Translations under genes and position numbers: made by a program
Shown: one piece after another, positions 53,601-64,000 of the stretch
How positions within the stretch are numbered: position 1 is the first letter of the stretch
Layout of the letters: every line of letters begins with the position of its first letter
Assembly (NCBI GenBank): GCA_964036045.1
Contig: OZ038379.1
Coordinates: 73,799,992-73,863,991 of the forward strand
Source: Eutreptiella sp. 'Long Island Sound 2002'
Taxonomy: Eukaryota; Euglenozoa; Euglenophyceae; Eutreptiales; Eutreptiaceae
Length of the DNA stretch: 64,000 nucleotides
Reading direction: 5' to 3'
Notes under the pieces: model-generated
The model's database searches: none
Told to the model about the DNA's origin: nothing
What the model saw: only the letters and a program-made list of their open reading frames with translations

Positions 53601-54829
53601 TTGATGGGGGCGGGACCATCTCTCTTTGAGGCGGGACAATCTCAACATGTGTCAGATGTGCTCCCATTGAGCCCACGATATCTCTCCATGTGCACTCTCT
53701 CTGCGGGCCGGGTCTAGGTCTCTGCTGGTGACTCAGGGCATCTTCTTACCCAAACACTCCTGCCCAATCTCTCCTTAAGTAGCATGCATTGCATTGGTTC
53801 GGTGTCACAGGAGCCTGCAATTAGGCAATATTGGTTTCACATATCCATGTGTGGATGGTTTCTAATGCACATGACAATTTCTGTTTGCCAATACCTTCGG
53901 TTTTCAAGCAATTAGGCACCAGGTGATGGGACTGAGTGGCATCTCAAAGCATGTGAGGGCATGAGGTGTATGTTGTGTGTTGGCGTTACATTTTGTTCCT
54001 GCCTTTGGTTCGTGATACTCTAACTGCAGGAGCCCAGCAATTGGTATGTAGCAGACACTAAACAGGCGAGGCTCGGTGGGCTGGCCCTTCTTGATGTCTT
54101 CTTCGCGAGCAGCAAGTAAACCCGCCAAGTCTATTCACTTGCTGGCCATTGTGTGTGTTATTGCTAAGTGACTGGCACCCGGCGTCCGGTGTGAAGTACC
54201 AAGGCATTGCCAGCATGATGATACATGGAATGTGTCACACATGCCGGTTATCAGGTATTGCAATGAGGTCACTCTACTTACTCATATTTGGTGAACCTGA
54301 TTGCAAGCTATTTACTTGTGATCATTGTTCATTCATGACTATGGACAAGTAATGTATGTGGCCATGCCGTATGTGGTGTTGATGCAGGCCATAGTGCCTG
54401 GCTTGATCCACGGTGGGACGTTCCTCATATTTGGAGGTCATGTTTCTCAATTCCTGTTTTTGCAGTCTTGTAGGCAAGGTTGAGGAAGGGCCATGTGGGC
54501 CACGCTTATATTGAATCCAATGATGCCATTCACCTAGGATTTTATGAGGTACCGGAATCCCGTAACTGAACCGTCCAAAAACTGCCGCGATCGCGATTTA
54601 CGGCCCGCCGCAACCCATTTTTGCCGAGGTTTTGGTGATTTGTGCCAAATCTGTGCGCATCTGCCCCGATTTAGATAGCGCAATCGGTAAGATACGACGT
54701 TATCTAGTTGCTGTATTGAAATCACGTCGATTGCATTACCGGATGTCCAGATAAACCCAAAATACGACCATTTTTGCCCATTTTTGCCACTTTCGGGCCA
54801 TAAACAGTCATTTCGATGATGTCCTTGTG

Positions 54830-55700
54830 GTGTCACGAGATGGATCAAGCTTGTCCCTAGTGCCCTGTGAGGCCAGGCAAGCAATGATTTGTGCCCGTGC
54901 CTGCCCTTTACCCGAGAAAATAATCCGGAGGGTGCCAAAAAACGCCCAAAACAGCTATATTTGCACTTTTGAACACATAAATGTTGATTAAAGTGATACG
55001 GCCGTGCTTTCGTGTGATTTCAAATTGATCACGTTTGTCGGCTGTGCTACGTGAGGCTTGGCAAGCAACAATTTGTGACCGTGCATGCCCTTTACTCAAG
55101 GTTATGGCCCGGAGGGTGCCAAAAAAGGCCGCAAATAGCTATATTTGCACTTTTGAACACAATAATGTTGATTATAGTGATACGGTTGCGCTTTCGTGTG
55201 ATTTCAAATTGATGAAATGTGTCCCTAGTGCTAGGTGAGGCTTGGCAAGCAATGATTTGTGCCCGTGCATGCCCTTTACTCAAGGTTGCGGTCCGGATGG
55301 TGCCTAAAAGCGCCCAAAACAGCTCTATTTGCACTTTTGAACACACAAATGTTGATTAAAGTGATACGGTCGCGCTTTCGTGTGATTTCAAGTTGATGAA
55401 ATGTGTCCCGAGTGCTAGGTGAGGCTTGGCAAGCAACAATTTGTGACCCTGCATGCTCTTTACTCAAGGTTAGGGCCCGGAGGGTGCCAAAAAAGGCCCA
55501 AAACAGCTACATTTGCACTTTTGAACACATAAATGTTGATTAAAGTGCTATCGCTGCCCGTGTGTGTGATTTCAAGTTGTTCAAGTTGGTCACTAGTGCT
55601 AGGTGAGGCTAGACAATGAACAATCTGTGCCCGTGCATGCTCTTTACTCAAGAATATGAACCGGAGGGTGCAAAGAAAGTCTCAAAACAACTGTATTTGC
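54830..55700 (-). repeat. 184-bp satellite array, about 4.7 units
   Basis: The CCCTTTAC landmark recurs at 54,904, 55,088 and 55,272, and as TCTTTAC near 55,456 and 55,640, an exact 184-bp period. Each unit has TTTGCACTTTTGAACACA, TGTTGATTAAAGTG and GCTTGGCAAGCAA. The minus strand of each unit is open for about 60 codons with a similar peptide (ITRKR, INI, VFKSAN). 184 is not divisible by three, so the frame rotates between units. Confidence 0.9.
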
Positions 55701-55742
55701 ACACACGCCATCATTAGATTTGCAAATGCTGTAATGGTCAGA

Positions 55743-56085
55743 GCCTAAAACAGTGTTCTTGGGGCCTGAGTGGTCACAGGTAGGGCCCCATACCCTATTT
55801 TGAGGGTGCTGGACTGAAAGAAGCGCGTTTTGCAGTGTTTCAGAGCAAATGACCAAGGGTTCCGGGGCCACCATCACCAAAAAACCGCTTTTTTTGCCCA
55901 AAAAATGCCAATTTTTTTGGCCTAAAACAGCATTTTTGGGGCATGAGTGGTCAGTTGTAGGGCCCCATACCCTATTTTGAGTGTGGTGGACTCAGAAGAA
56001 CGTGTTTTGCAGGGTTTTGGAGCAACTTATCGAGTGTTTGGAGCCGCCATCACCAAAACACCGTATTTCTTGCCAAAAACAAACA
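55743..56085 (+). repeat. 178-bp tandem pair next to the satellite
   Basis: CCTAAAACAG starts at 55,743 and 55,921. GTAGGGCCCCATACCCTATTTTGAG and the GCCATCACCAAAA block recur at the same offset. The sequence is different from the 184-bp unit. Confidence 0.8.
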
Positions 56086-56483
56086 TGTATGGTTTGAGCT
56101 ATACAAAAGCTGCTATTCGCAACTAGGTGGTGAATGTCACTTTTCTCGGATACGGCCGATTTTAGATGGAATCAAGCCTGCATTGTCGATCTAGGGGCTG
56201 GAAATTTTCCAATTTGGAGGGTTGGGGCGGGGGCTAACTCCGGAAAATATGCTCTTTATGGTATAATCTGACAAGAAAAATAGTATTTCTGACTGTAGCT
56301 GGTTTTGGGATTTTTGGACCCGATAAAATCCTAGGTGTGTGTCGTGTATCATTTTTTTATGCTTTCCGATGTGCCATATGGACGGCATCACTTGCGGGGA
56401 GGGTAAACATGCCCAGCCCTGAGAATACGGCGGCAGCAGGCACCTGACCCGAGCAACCCGTATGCACCGTACACCCGCAAACG

Positions 56484-56766
56484 AGGTAGGTAGGTAGGTA
56501 TCTTCGGGAGTTCAGGATGCCTCCTTTGGCAATGCAGGAAGAAGATCTTACCAAGGGGACGTCTTGTCCCTCCCACTGCCCTAGTTCAGGTGCCTTCTGA
56601 GCCGCTCCTGCAGGTGCTTGGGAAGGCAGTGTCGCGGCAACCAGGTCCAGGTCTCCCAGGTGGGAGGGGGTCCCCAAATGTGTTAATGGGTAGGGCCACA
56701 TGCCCCCTCCTTTGAGCGGCAGCTCTGGGGGCTGCCCAGCCGTGTGGAGTATCTCTCACCACAAGA
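56484..56766 (-). mobile_element. CTAC-tailed short element, minus-strand copy
   Basis: The reverse complement matches 45,574-45,847, ending in four CTAC-like repeats. Both copies encode the same peptide in one frame (VVRDTPHG, AAPRAA, QRRGHVALP, AFPSTC, SGS), ending at a shared stop. It may be the tail of a longer LINE ORF. The 5' limit and target duplication were not found. Confidence 0.65.
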
Positions 56767-57099
56767 GGTATTGCTCCCGCTAGTCCACGGTACGACGGCC
56801 TCAATCTTGTGGCTCGAGTTGCAGGGCCTCCCCGCTTGGCAGGCGACCCCCTCCTGGCCTGTGTACCGGCTCGCCTGTCAACGATTGCTTCCATGGCCAC
56901 GGTTCCCGATGCAGCGTGGCCGGGCTCAAACCAGCGGTCTTGGGGTACCGCCCCTGCTGCTGGCCCGGTTGGTCGGCTGTGTCGCCTCAGTGCGTCCGAC
57001 CCATGGGGGGTTGGTTCTTTCCTGTCCCTCGGCCGCCCTACGTGTGCACGTGTGTGCGGTGTCCTAGGCCACTTGGCTCCTGTTCACCGGTGTCCCCGC

Positions 57100-58537
57100 T
57101 CAGTGCGTTGTTCTGCTTGTGCGGTCTCCTGGGCCACTGGGCCCGCGTGGTTCGTTGTGTTGCGTCTGCGGTGACCTGCACCTCAGCAAACGAGCCCAGG
57201 CCCACGTCCCACAGGCGACCCAGCTCCACAACCCCAAACACCACCCGACGCGTCCACCTGCGGCCGCCAGCCAGCAGCCCACCAGGCAGCGGCGACACAG
57301 GCCCACCCGGAACCCCGCCCACACCACAGCCCACCAATCTGGCCGACGGAGGGCCCCAGACACGCGCCGTCCGAACGCCCTCCCACACAGACATGAACCG
57401 CTACCCGGACTGGCGCCACCAATGCCCGGCCCCTCGGCACCGTACGCCCCCACGCCCAGAACCCCACCGAGAGCCCCAGTCCCCAATCTCCGGTGACACC
57501 CAGCACATCGACCCCCGGATGCCATCCACCGGCCACGGCACAAGCCGAGCCGGCGTCGCAACAAGACCACAATCCACCAGCCGGGCCGGCAGTACTGCCC
57601 ACAAAAATTCCATCGAGCAGTCGCCCTGCCCCCAATCCGGGCCCGGACCCAGACCAAGAGCCGACGCGCGCCACCGTCCTGCTGACACCCTGCGGGCGAA
57701 CGAGCCGGGCTGCAAGCTACCGGCCGGGATCCCACATCCTAAGGGCGGGACATAGGCAGCCAGGCCTGCCTAAGAAGATGGCACTGACGGCACGTGGTCA
57801 CACGCAGGCGAAGTAGGAGGCCAGCCCCGGCCGACACCCGTGCCAGAAGGCCAACACGGAGAGGCGGTGCAACCGGCGGGCGGCGCAGCCATGCCGCCCG
57901 CACTGCCCGCCCAGCCACAACGCGAGGAGCCCACGGTCGACGGCAGCGCCACCGCCAGCGGCGGACCTGCCCGCCTCGGGACCACCCCAAGCGGAGATAC
58001 CTAACGGGGGGGCAGACCAGCCAGAGAACCAGCGTGCCAGCCCGCCGGACATGAAGGCAAGCGGCAGCAACGTGGCACCAGACACTGGCCAACCTGGTAC
58101 GCCACCTGGCAAACCGGTGCCAGACGCCGAGCATGCCGCCAGCCTCCCCCCACAAACCGCCCACGGGGCGCAACCCGCGCGTTGCGCGGACGCCGTTCCC
58201 TTCGCGGCCCCAGCGCATCACACCGACGCAGGCGCCCTAGGGAGCGCCGCGTCCGGAGAGACACCACCAGAGGGACCACATGGAGCCCACGCGAAGTCCG
58301 AAGCCCGGGCAGCCACAGCCGACAGGGAAACGTCGCCCGGAGGGCACAACCGCGACGAAGACTCTTTCAATGCCTTCATTAAGTCCTGCAGGAGTGACCC
58401 CCACACGGATCCGGTACCGGCTGCCCCGCGCGGCGACCCGGAGCCACAAGGTGACCATACAGATGGCACACCCCTCACGGTGTCCCGCCAGGCACACCTC
58501 CAGCGCGATTACACCGCCCTGGGGATGAAGACTGAGC
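57100..58537 (+). other. GC-rich, Pro/Ala/Thr-rich coding-like region upstream of the Ulp1-like gene
   Basis: Very GC-rich DNA with long open stretches in more than one frame, for example 57,119-57,496 and 58,051-59,193, encoding low-complexity Pro/Ala/Arg/Thr sequence. It probably belongs to the N-terminal part of the decayed gene downstream, with frameshifts. Base composition alone could explain the openness. Confidence 0.35.
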
Positions 58538-61147
58538 ATGCTGCCGCCACGGATGACGGGCCCGCGACCGCAAGCGGGGCAGCGGACCAGGCCACGGATA
58601 AGCACAGCGCCAACGGGAGCGAAACTCATGTCGAGGCGGGCACCAACACCGCTAGCGAGCCTACCGGCCAGCCACCGGGCACCACCCCGTCCTGGGGGCG
58701 GGGGCATCTGGACTACGCGCGCTCGGAAGGCGACGCCCGCCATCCGAGCCCACGGAGAACAAGCAGCGGCCCAAGACCTGGGCCTATGCATCGACAGGCT
58801 CACCACACGGGAGCAGCTCGCCCTGGCAGTCAGCATCCGATGGCTGCCTACTTCGCGGTCCCGCCACCTCGAGGAGGGAATCCGCACCATGACAGACATC
58901 ACCTTCGGCCATCAGGCGGAACACCAACACCCCACCACCATGAACCACCCCTGCCAGTGGCACTACGTGACCACCCGGCTCATGGCGCATATGGGGGCCT
59001 ACAGCCCAGAGGAAATGAACAGGCCACACTGGCGGTGGCACCAGCGCGCAGCCCTGCGCGTCTGTACAGCCATGCAAAGGCACAACATCTGAGCCATCCC
59101 TGGGTCCCCGGGGTACCAGGGACAGTCCTGAGGTCACAGGCGACCACGGTCCCAACAGGTCCCGGAGCCCTACAGGCAGGAAGCACGCCGTAACTCCCCA
59201 GGACGCCACCAGGGGCCACCACCCGGGCCGGGTTCCCCCTCTCGCACGTACGGAAGCCCCCTCTGACCGTTCGCCCCGCGGAGGGACCAAGGCAGCCCTC
59301 ACACCCCAGGGAAAGGAACCCTGGCCGCTCGCGGCGCCGCAGCCGCACGCCTCCTCCTGCAGCACGGCGAGTCGTCTTCCACGAGGCTTTGGACAGAGGC
59401 CATGGAGGCCCCAACGACCCCAACGCCCAGCGGACATCATCTGCCACCGATCCCCGACGCTGGTCCAAGAGGCCCCGCACCAAACGGGCGCACATCCCCA
59501 CCATTCCCACGCCAGCCGAGCGAGCCCTACAGGCAGCCCTCTGGACAGACTCCCACCAGGCAGCAGACAGAGCGTCCAGCTCGTCCGCCGCCTCCCTCCC
59601 AGGGTCGGCGGCCGGCCCGCTGCCGGGGGGACAGCACGCCACGTACACACCGCCAAGGGGACCCGCGGCCGACCTACGGCCCGAACAGGGGCTGGGGGGA
59701 CAAACCGCTCAACACCCCCGCCCCGCAAGCGGGGCGCGATGACACAGGTCCCAGACACGGGCAGCGGCCACCCAACTAACTTGGCCCATACACGACGGGG
59801 TTTTCCATCCAAGCTGCAACACAGCCAACCCGCTTGGGCGCGGAGGACGCACCGCGACAACGGGAGCACGACGCGAGCGGCCCAGGAGAGGATGAAGAAA
59901 CGACAGAGACCTCCGGCCCTCAGAAATCTGGTGACTCACCGCCCACCGCCGCGTCCCGTTCGATGCCCCAGCAACGGGAGCCCTCCAGGGGGAACATGCC
60001 TCAGGGACACCTTGGCACCACTCCAGGGCACTCCCCCCCGACTGGCACCAAAGTGGACCAGGACCGGGAGACCATGCCCCCCCCACCCCCCAGGCCACAA
60101 CAACGGAGGAACACGGACCTGTTTGACGACGCGGAACTGAGGGCGGTCTACGGCATCCACGCCACCACACCCTCGAGCGGGCTGGTGGCAGCACTCCAGG
60201 GACACCTCCAGGACATCAACCAAAAATGGCTCTTCGCCCCGATCGCCCTGCCGGAGGCCGCAACAACCGACATCGTTGTGCGACAACTCCAGACGATCGT
60301 TGCCCCCAGGACGCAGATCGCGGACGACCTTGTTGACGCGTGGATCTGGTGGTTCAACGCCAAAGAGCCGAACCAGGGAGGCGTATGGGTCCCACACTTG
60401 GGCTGGGCACACACGCTCATAGCGCCACCGACGAACCCCAGGCCCGCGCCCAGCACCGGGGGCTGGGAACGGGCCGCCCCGCAGCCGGGAGCCAACACCC
60501 TCAACATCCTAACGTACAAAAACCTGGCCGAATAGGAAAGCAGGACAGCCCAAAATAGGGGGCGCAACCTCAGTAGGATGGTGCAGCGATACCCACCAGG
60601 AGCGGCAATGGTACGCGCAGGGCCCCCACCACGCGAAGGTGACCCTAGCACCATTGCCATGATCGTGTTGGAAAGTGGCCACTACTACCAGGTGCAGATC
60701 ACCCCGCATCCGCAAGAGTGCCACTGGAGCCTGGAAGCCGTCGACTCCATGCTCCCGGCGAGCGCAGCCCTGCAAGACACCCCCACCCCCATGCCCAACG
60801 ACAAGCCCCAAGACCCCCTGACGGCCATCGTGTCGGGGGCAGCCGGCACCTGGCACCCAGGCCATGCCCTCTACTGCCTCTGGCGGTGGGCGCAGCGCCG
60901 CTGGCCGCACCCCAAGGACTGGATGGCGACGTGGAGGTTCCACCTGGACGGCCAGCAGCAGCTGGAGGCCATCCCCCAAGACGAGCGAATGGTGGAGACC
61001 CCCACAGCGACCAACCTGTGCCCCGTCTTCGCAGGCCACCAGATCCGGGTGCTGGCGATGGGCAGGCAACTGCAGCCTGTCATCCGCACTGAGACGGAAG
61101 CCCAAGGGCACACCCGGAGAAAGATGTCCTTGATTAGTGTCCTATAG
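58538..61147 (+). pseudogene. Decayed ~870-codon gene with a C-terminal Ulp1-like cysteine peptidase domain
   Basis: One frame runs the whole length, broken only by TGA 59,090, TGA near 59,129, TGA near 59,261, TAA 59,777 and TAG 60,533. The first part has a folded-looking block (LCIDRLTTREQLALAVSIR; WHYVTTRLMAHMGAYSPEE). A Pro-rich linker follows to about 60,100. The C-terminal domain has VADD-type IADDLVDAWIWWFN, then a candidate triad: His 60,680 (LESGHYYQV), Asp 60,743 (EAVDSML) and Cys 61,019 (TNLCPVF). This order and the DD-V-x-x-W pattern resemble C48 (Ulp1/SENP) peptidases, which process SUMO-like proteins. The usual CG is CP and the oxyanion Gln is not evident, so the call is tentative. 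Such domains also occur in some DNA transposons. Confidence 0.5.
60578..61147 (+). CDS. Open segment holding the Ulp1-like His-Asp-Cys region (189 codons)
   Basis: After the TAG at 60,533 the frame is open from 60,536. The first ATG is 60,578. It includes STIAMIVLESGHYYQVQITP, ECHWSLEAVDSML, a Trp-rich block (CLWRWAQRRWPHPKDWMATW) and ETPTATNLCPVFAGHQIRVL. It ends at TAG 61,145-61,147 after VLAMGRQLQPV and a basic tail. It could not be a complete peptidase without the region upstream of the TAG. Confidence 0.4.
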   Translation: MVQRYPPGAAMVRAGPPPREGDPSTIAMIVLESGHYYQVQITPHPQECHWSLEAVDSMLPASAALQDTPTPMPNDKPQDPLTAIVSGAAGTWHPGHALYCLWRWAQRRWPHPKDWMATWRFHLDGQQQLEAIPQDERMVETPTATNLCPVFAGHQIRVLAMGRQLQPVIRTETEAQGHTRRKMSLISVL

Positions 61148-62030
61148 ATTTTGATGAAATGCTGCAGGTTTTTGATGGTGAAATCCCAAAACCAAAGGAG
61201 CAAGTAGAGCAAGAACGGGATGTGGATCCAATCAATGAATACTTCCAAATCCAGTATAACACAGAAGGGCTGCAGATAGACGAAGCAGGTTTCAATACAA
61301 AGATTGAATGACAAATGGATAGTACAAAAGATTTTATGTGAAAACTGGCCTGACTCTAGCCTCCAAGCTAGCATGAAGCACTTCATGTGCACTCCTACGG
61401 ATGAAATGGAGCTGGTTAGGAATGTGGAGCAAAGGAGTTAGGCCAGACACAGATTATGACTTGGCCAAGCAACTGAATTCAGAAACAGTTAAAAAGTAGA
61501 ACCACAATAAGTAATAGAGACCATTGAGTATACGGGTCTTGGGGTGGGAGAGCACTAGGCTTAACCTCCAAGGCCGAAAGCATGAAATGCCTATTTTTGT
61601 TCGGTATATCCTCCATGAAGGAGTATACCTCCGCTCAGTTGAGTGGCAGGGCTGAACTTCATGGGGGGCTAGGGTTATAACCCTAGTTACTTTGAGAAAG
61701 TGTACTAAAAGATTGAAAAGAGTGGTAAAAATACTTAAGTTAGTCTTGGCATCAACAAAAGGGTTTTAAGGGGGGCTTGGCCTGGATGAAGCCCTCCGAG
61801 AAAGACATGGCAGTGACTTTTTCTTACCTCCCCTGGAGTACTAGTTAGCTAAGCTAGTAGGACCAAGGAAAGAGGCGGAAATATTCCCAAAATTACCTCA
61901 GAAAATGCACTAAAAATACCAAAAACATTCTCATCAGTCCATAAAAGCTTATCACACTGTAGGTACCCTTGAAAAACAGTGTAATGTACCGTGAATGGTG
62001 TCCCTTTGATGGAGCATTCCTCAAAGGTTG
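61148..62030. other. AT-rich region with coding-like scraps and an 18-bp palindrome
   Basis: Right after the GC-rich gene the composition drops sharply. A short open stretch 61,141-61,308 (DFDEMLQVFDGEIPKPKEQ) and another around 61,585-61,650 (MPIFVRYILHEGVYLRSVEW) look protein-like but match nothing I recognise. CTAGGGTTATAACCCTAG at 61,669-61,686 is a perfect palindrome. Confidence 0.35.
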
Positions 62031-62039
62031 CCAGCGTGC

Positions 62040-62165
62040 GATGAAAACCTTTGGTAACAATTTGGGGGTAGTGGGGTTTGATCCCAGGACTCCCTCCCTG
62101 GAGCACATATGCTTGCCCACCAGGGTACAGTCGAACGCTCTAATGCAGACGGCTATCGCTGCACA
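62040..62165 (-). mobile_element. Possible third tRNA-like sequence
   Basis: The minus strand has TTAGAGCGTTCGACTG (A-box-like) and AGTCCTGGGATCAAACCCC (B-box and T-arm-like), about 60 nt apart. It shares the GTCCTGGG motif with the repeats at 22,068 and 49,891 but not the outer ends. No complete cloverleaf was found. Confidence 0.3.
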
Positions 62166-63572
62166 AACAGCACTTTAGTAAACGTCCTGACCAAGTGCCA
62201 GGGCGGAGCAATACTCCCAATGGAGGACACAAATCTCCAGGAGCTGAAACGAAATGGTAAATGAAAACAACAGGGTGTGAATCCTGTGGTTTAGCGAAAG
62301 CTGTAGCGGTTTAAGAAGTCAAATCGCTAAAAATTGACGAAATCACGCAAGAAATCTTCATTTTTACACCAAAACTGAAAGTCGCAGACAAGCGCAACAG
62401 AAGCGGACTTCAAAAACAGGGTTGCGCAAGCGTAAACGGCTCTTGAAAAAGAAGGTATGAGCCGGTGTTTTCGAAGTTCTAAAGGAAATTTTTGCAAAGT
62501 TGCATCAAGATTTTTATAAACTGTAGGGAAAAGTATCGAAAATCAACCAACACCACAGCGCAGGTGGACAACCCACCTCTCAGGTATGCCAGGGTCATTT
62601 CACACGCATGCATTGCGTTCGTGTTTGTTGCTTCGTTAAAACGTTAGGGTTGTCAGTGCTGTGTTCGCTGGGGGTTCGGGTGCTCCTCTTCTTTTGCTTT
62701 GCGCAGGTCAAAACAGGAATGAACGGTATGCGATGCGAATGCAGCGTGCAGCGCGCACGTACGGTTAGAATATGCGCTGTGTATGCGATGCATATGCCTA
62801 ATTGAGGCAGTCACACGCTGTGGCGCTTTCCATGTACCCCAATTCACCCTTGTTCTCTCTTCACAGATAAGGGAAGAAAGTGCCTGCTCGTGTTTGTGTT
62901 GCAGTAGCGCTAAAGTAGGGTTGCTTAAAACACTTAGGCTTGTTTTGCGCTGTGCAGTCCGCCACTCTCTCTCCTCTTTCTGCAGGAAACAAGACAAGGG
63001 AAGCATGCATGACACACAGTGCATGAATCGCTTAGGGTGGTTTATAATTCGCCGTAGGTTTCTTTAAGCGCGTAGGGTTGTTTTGCGCTCGTGTTTTCCT
63101 CGGTATTCACATGATGCATGGTGAGTAAGGTAGGCAAGCCCAGGAGGAGCTCACCTCCTGGTTGAGTCACGCTTGTGATTGGTTATGTTGGGTTAAATTA
63201 GGTAAGAATAGCAGGAAATGGAGAAATTGTGCATACCTGTGCATGCATAGGACGCATCAAAGGGTAGGGCACGCGAAGTGCGCACGGTATAACCCTTGTT
63301 TAGGTTACCCAGGGGCTCCACCCTACGTTCTATAAGTTCTATACTATACGTTCTATAATCCATTCTGGATCCCCATGTCGCGCGATAGCAGCAGAAGAAT
63401 ATTAAAAAAAAAATCGCAAAAAGGACGCACAACCAGCAAAAATGAAGCGCAAAATCGATTTTTCCGACCTGTGAAACCCCCAAAAACATTTTACGCCGCT
63501 GTTTGGCGAGGTCGCAAAATTTAGGACACTCACAGAGAAATCAGAACAACAGAGTCGCGACGGCGACGAAGT
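62166..63572. other. No gene recognised; degenerate short repeats
   Basis: CTTAGG followed by GTTGTTTTGCGCT-like motifs recurs loosely at 62,640, 62,920, 63,030 and 63,075. No frame is supported. Confidence 0.3.
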
Positions 63573-63905
63573 TGAGCGTTGCATGCCCCAAAACACCTAG
63601 CAAAGTGCGTGCCCTAGGCGCTAGGGACTTGTGCGCGCTCCAACAACAAAGAGGAAGATTAGAGGCGAGAGTAGGGCCAAAACGATGGCCTTCGGCCAGG
63701 GAGTGGTTGTCATGGGGGGCTAACGGTCCTGTCCTGCGGTGCAATGCGGGGCAACCATGACAACCGCTCTTACACACCAACCCCCCTTTTTTGTAGCACA
63801 AAAAGACACGCCAAGACGGGAAAGCGGAATGTAGCGTGCCCGGAATCACTTAGCAAAGTGCATGCAATAGGAGTAGGGGACTTGTGCGCGCCCCAACACC
63901 AACCA
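63573..63905 (+). repeat. 253-bp-spaced direct repeat flanking the second hairpin element
   Basis: GCGT-GCC, TAGCAAAGTGC and GGGACTTGTGCGCGC at 63,580-63,640 recur at 63,833-63,892, a 253-bp offset. The putative structured element lies between. Confidence 0.7.
63655..63782 (+). ncRNA. Putative structured RNA element, copy 2
   Basis: GTTGTCATGG (63,706-63,715) pairs perfectly with CCATGACAAC (63,755-63,764). Upstream GGCC-TTC-GGCC (63,687-63,697) forms a small hairpin. It aligns with 51,243-51,372 from AGATTAGAGG to CTCTTACACACC. Function is unknown. Confidence 0.4.
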
Positions 63906-64000
63906 AAGAGTAAGTGGCATATGCCGCCATGCATGCATTAAGACACGTTTACTCTTGGGCGTCGCATAAAACAAAGAGTCCAAGACAAAGGGAATAAGTA

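Larger units (their letters stand above)
52304..54532 (+). repeat. Long dispersed repeat, copy B
   Basis: Colinear with copy A (5,768-9,465) but without the ~1.65 kb segment. It carries its own 68-bp insertion at 53,043-53,110. It contains a putative secreted-protein ORF, a ~30-bp minisatellite, and blocks such as CACCAGGTGATGGGACTGA and GGCACCCGG. The class of this repeat is unknown. Confidence 0.8.

Noticed and set aside
54830-55700. CRISPR-like or coding interpretation of the regular repeats
   Set aside because: Units are contiguous with no spacers, and the frame rotates because 184 is not a multiple of three.
59834-60535. Independent 233-codon gene
   Set aside because: It is in the same frame as the segments before and after it, separated only by single stops, so it is part of one decayed gene.

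Overview
This window looks like repeat-dominated nuclear DNA from a eukaryote, most likely a unicellular alga or protist. There is no operon-like gene packing, no ribosomal RNA, and no intact ordinary host gene that I can recognise. The sequence is layers of LTR retrotransposons, short interspersed elements, minisatellites and a satellite array. The Gag of TE3 and the Ulp1-like reading frame near 60 kb resemble families I associate with dinoflagellates (Symbiodiniaceae and relatives). That is an impression from memory, not a search result, so treat the host as undetermined.

Layout, left to right. 1-4.56 kb: the 5' end of a decayed Ty3/gypsy element (TE1, minus strand) cut by the window edge. 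5.77-9.47 kb: a long dispersed repeat (copy A) split by a ~1.65 kb segment with imperfect terminal inverted repeats; copy B lies at 52.3-54.5 kb without that segment. 10.9-17.86 kb: a decayed chromodomain Ty3/gypsy element (TE2). 18.5-20.7 kb: a 909-bp tandem duplication plus a diverged third unit. 20.9-22.0 kb: a minisatellite whose unit can form a hairpin. 22.07-22.16 kb: a tRNA-like short repeat. 22.7-30.1 kb: a decayed Ty3/gypsy-type element of another lineage (TE3).

30,375-48,915: TE4, a structurally complete and very large (18.5 kb) chromovirus. It has LTRs of 3,032 and 2,783 bp, a 4-bp target duplication (CTAC), a polypurine tract, Gag, an in-frame TAG between Gag and Pol, protease, reverse transcriptase, RNase H, integrase and a chromodomain. 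It is not intact as a gene: a 1,277-bp near-identical tandem duplication runs through RT, and there are stops in Gag and single-base frameshifts in RT and after integrase. A 280-bp short element with a 12-bp target duplication is nested in its 3' non-coding region.

48.9-64 kb: more short repeats, including a second tRNA-like copy, a two-copy sequence with a covarying hairpin, a second hairpin minisatellite, copy B with a 147-codon open frame encoding a putative secreted protein, a 184-bp satellite array, and a decayed ~870-codon reading frame ending in a Ulp1-like cysteine peptidase domain.

TE1, TE2 and TE4 share Gag and Pol signatures, so they are relatives of different ages. Comparing them shows which breaks in TE4 are recent. 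Copies A and B serve as filled and empty sites for two independent insertions.
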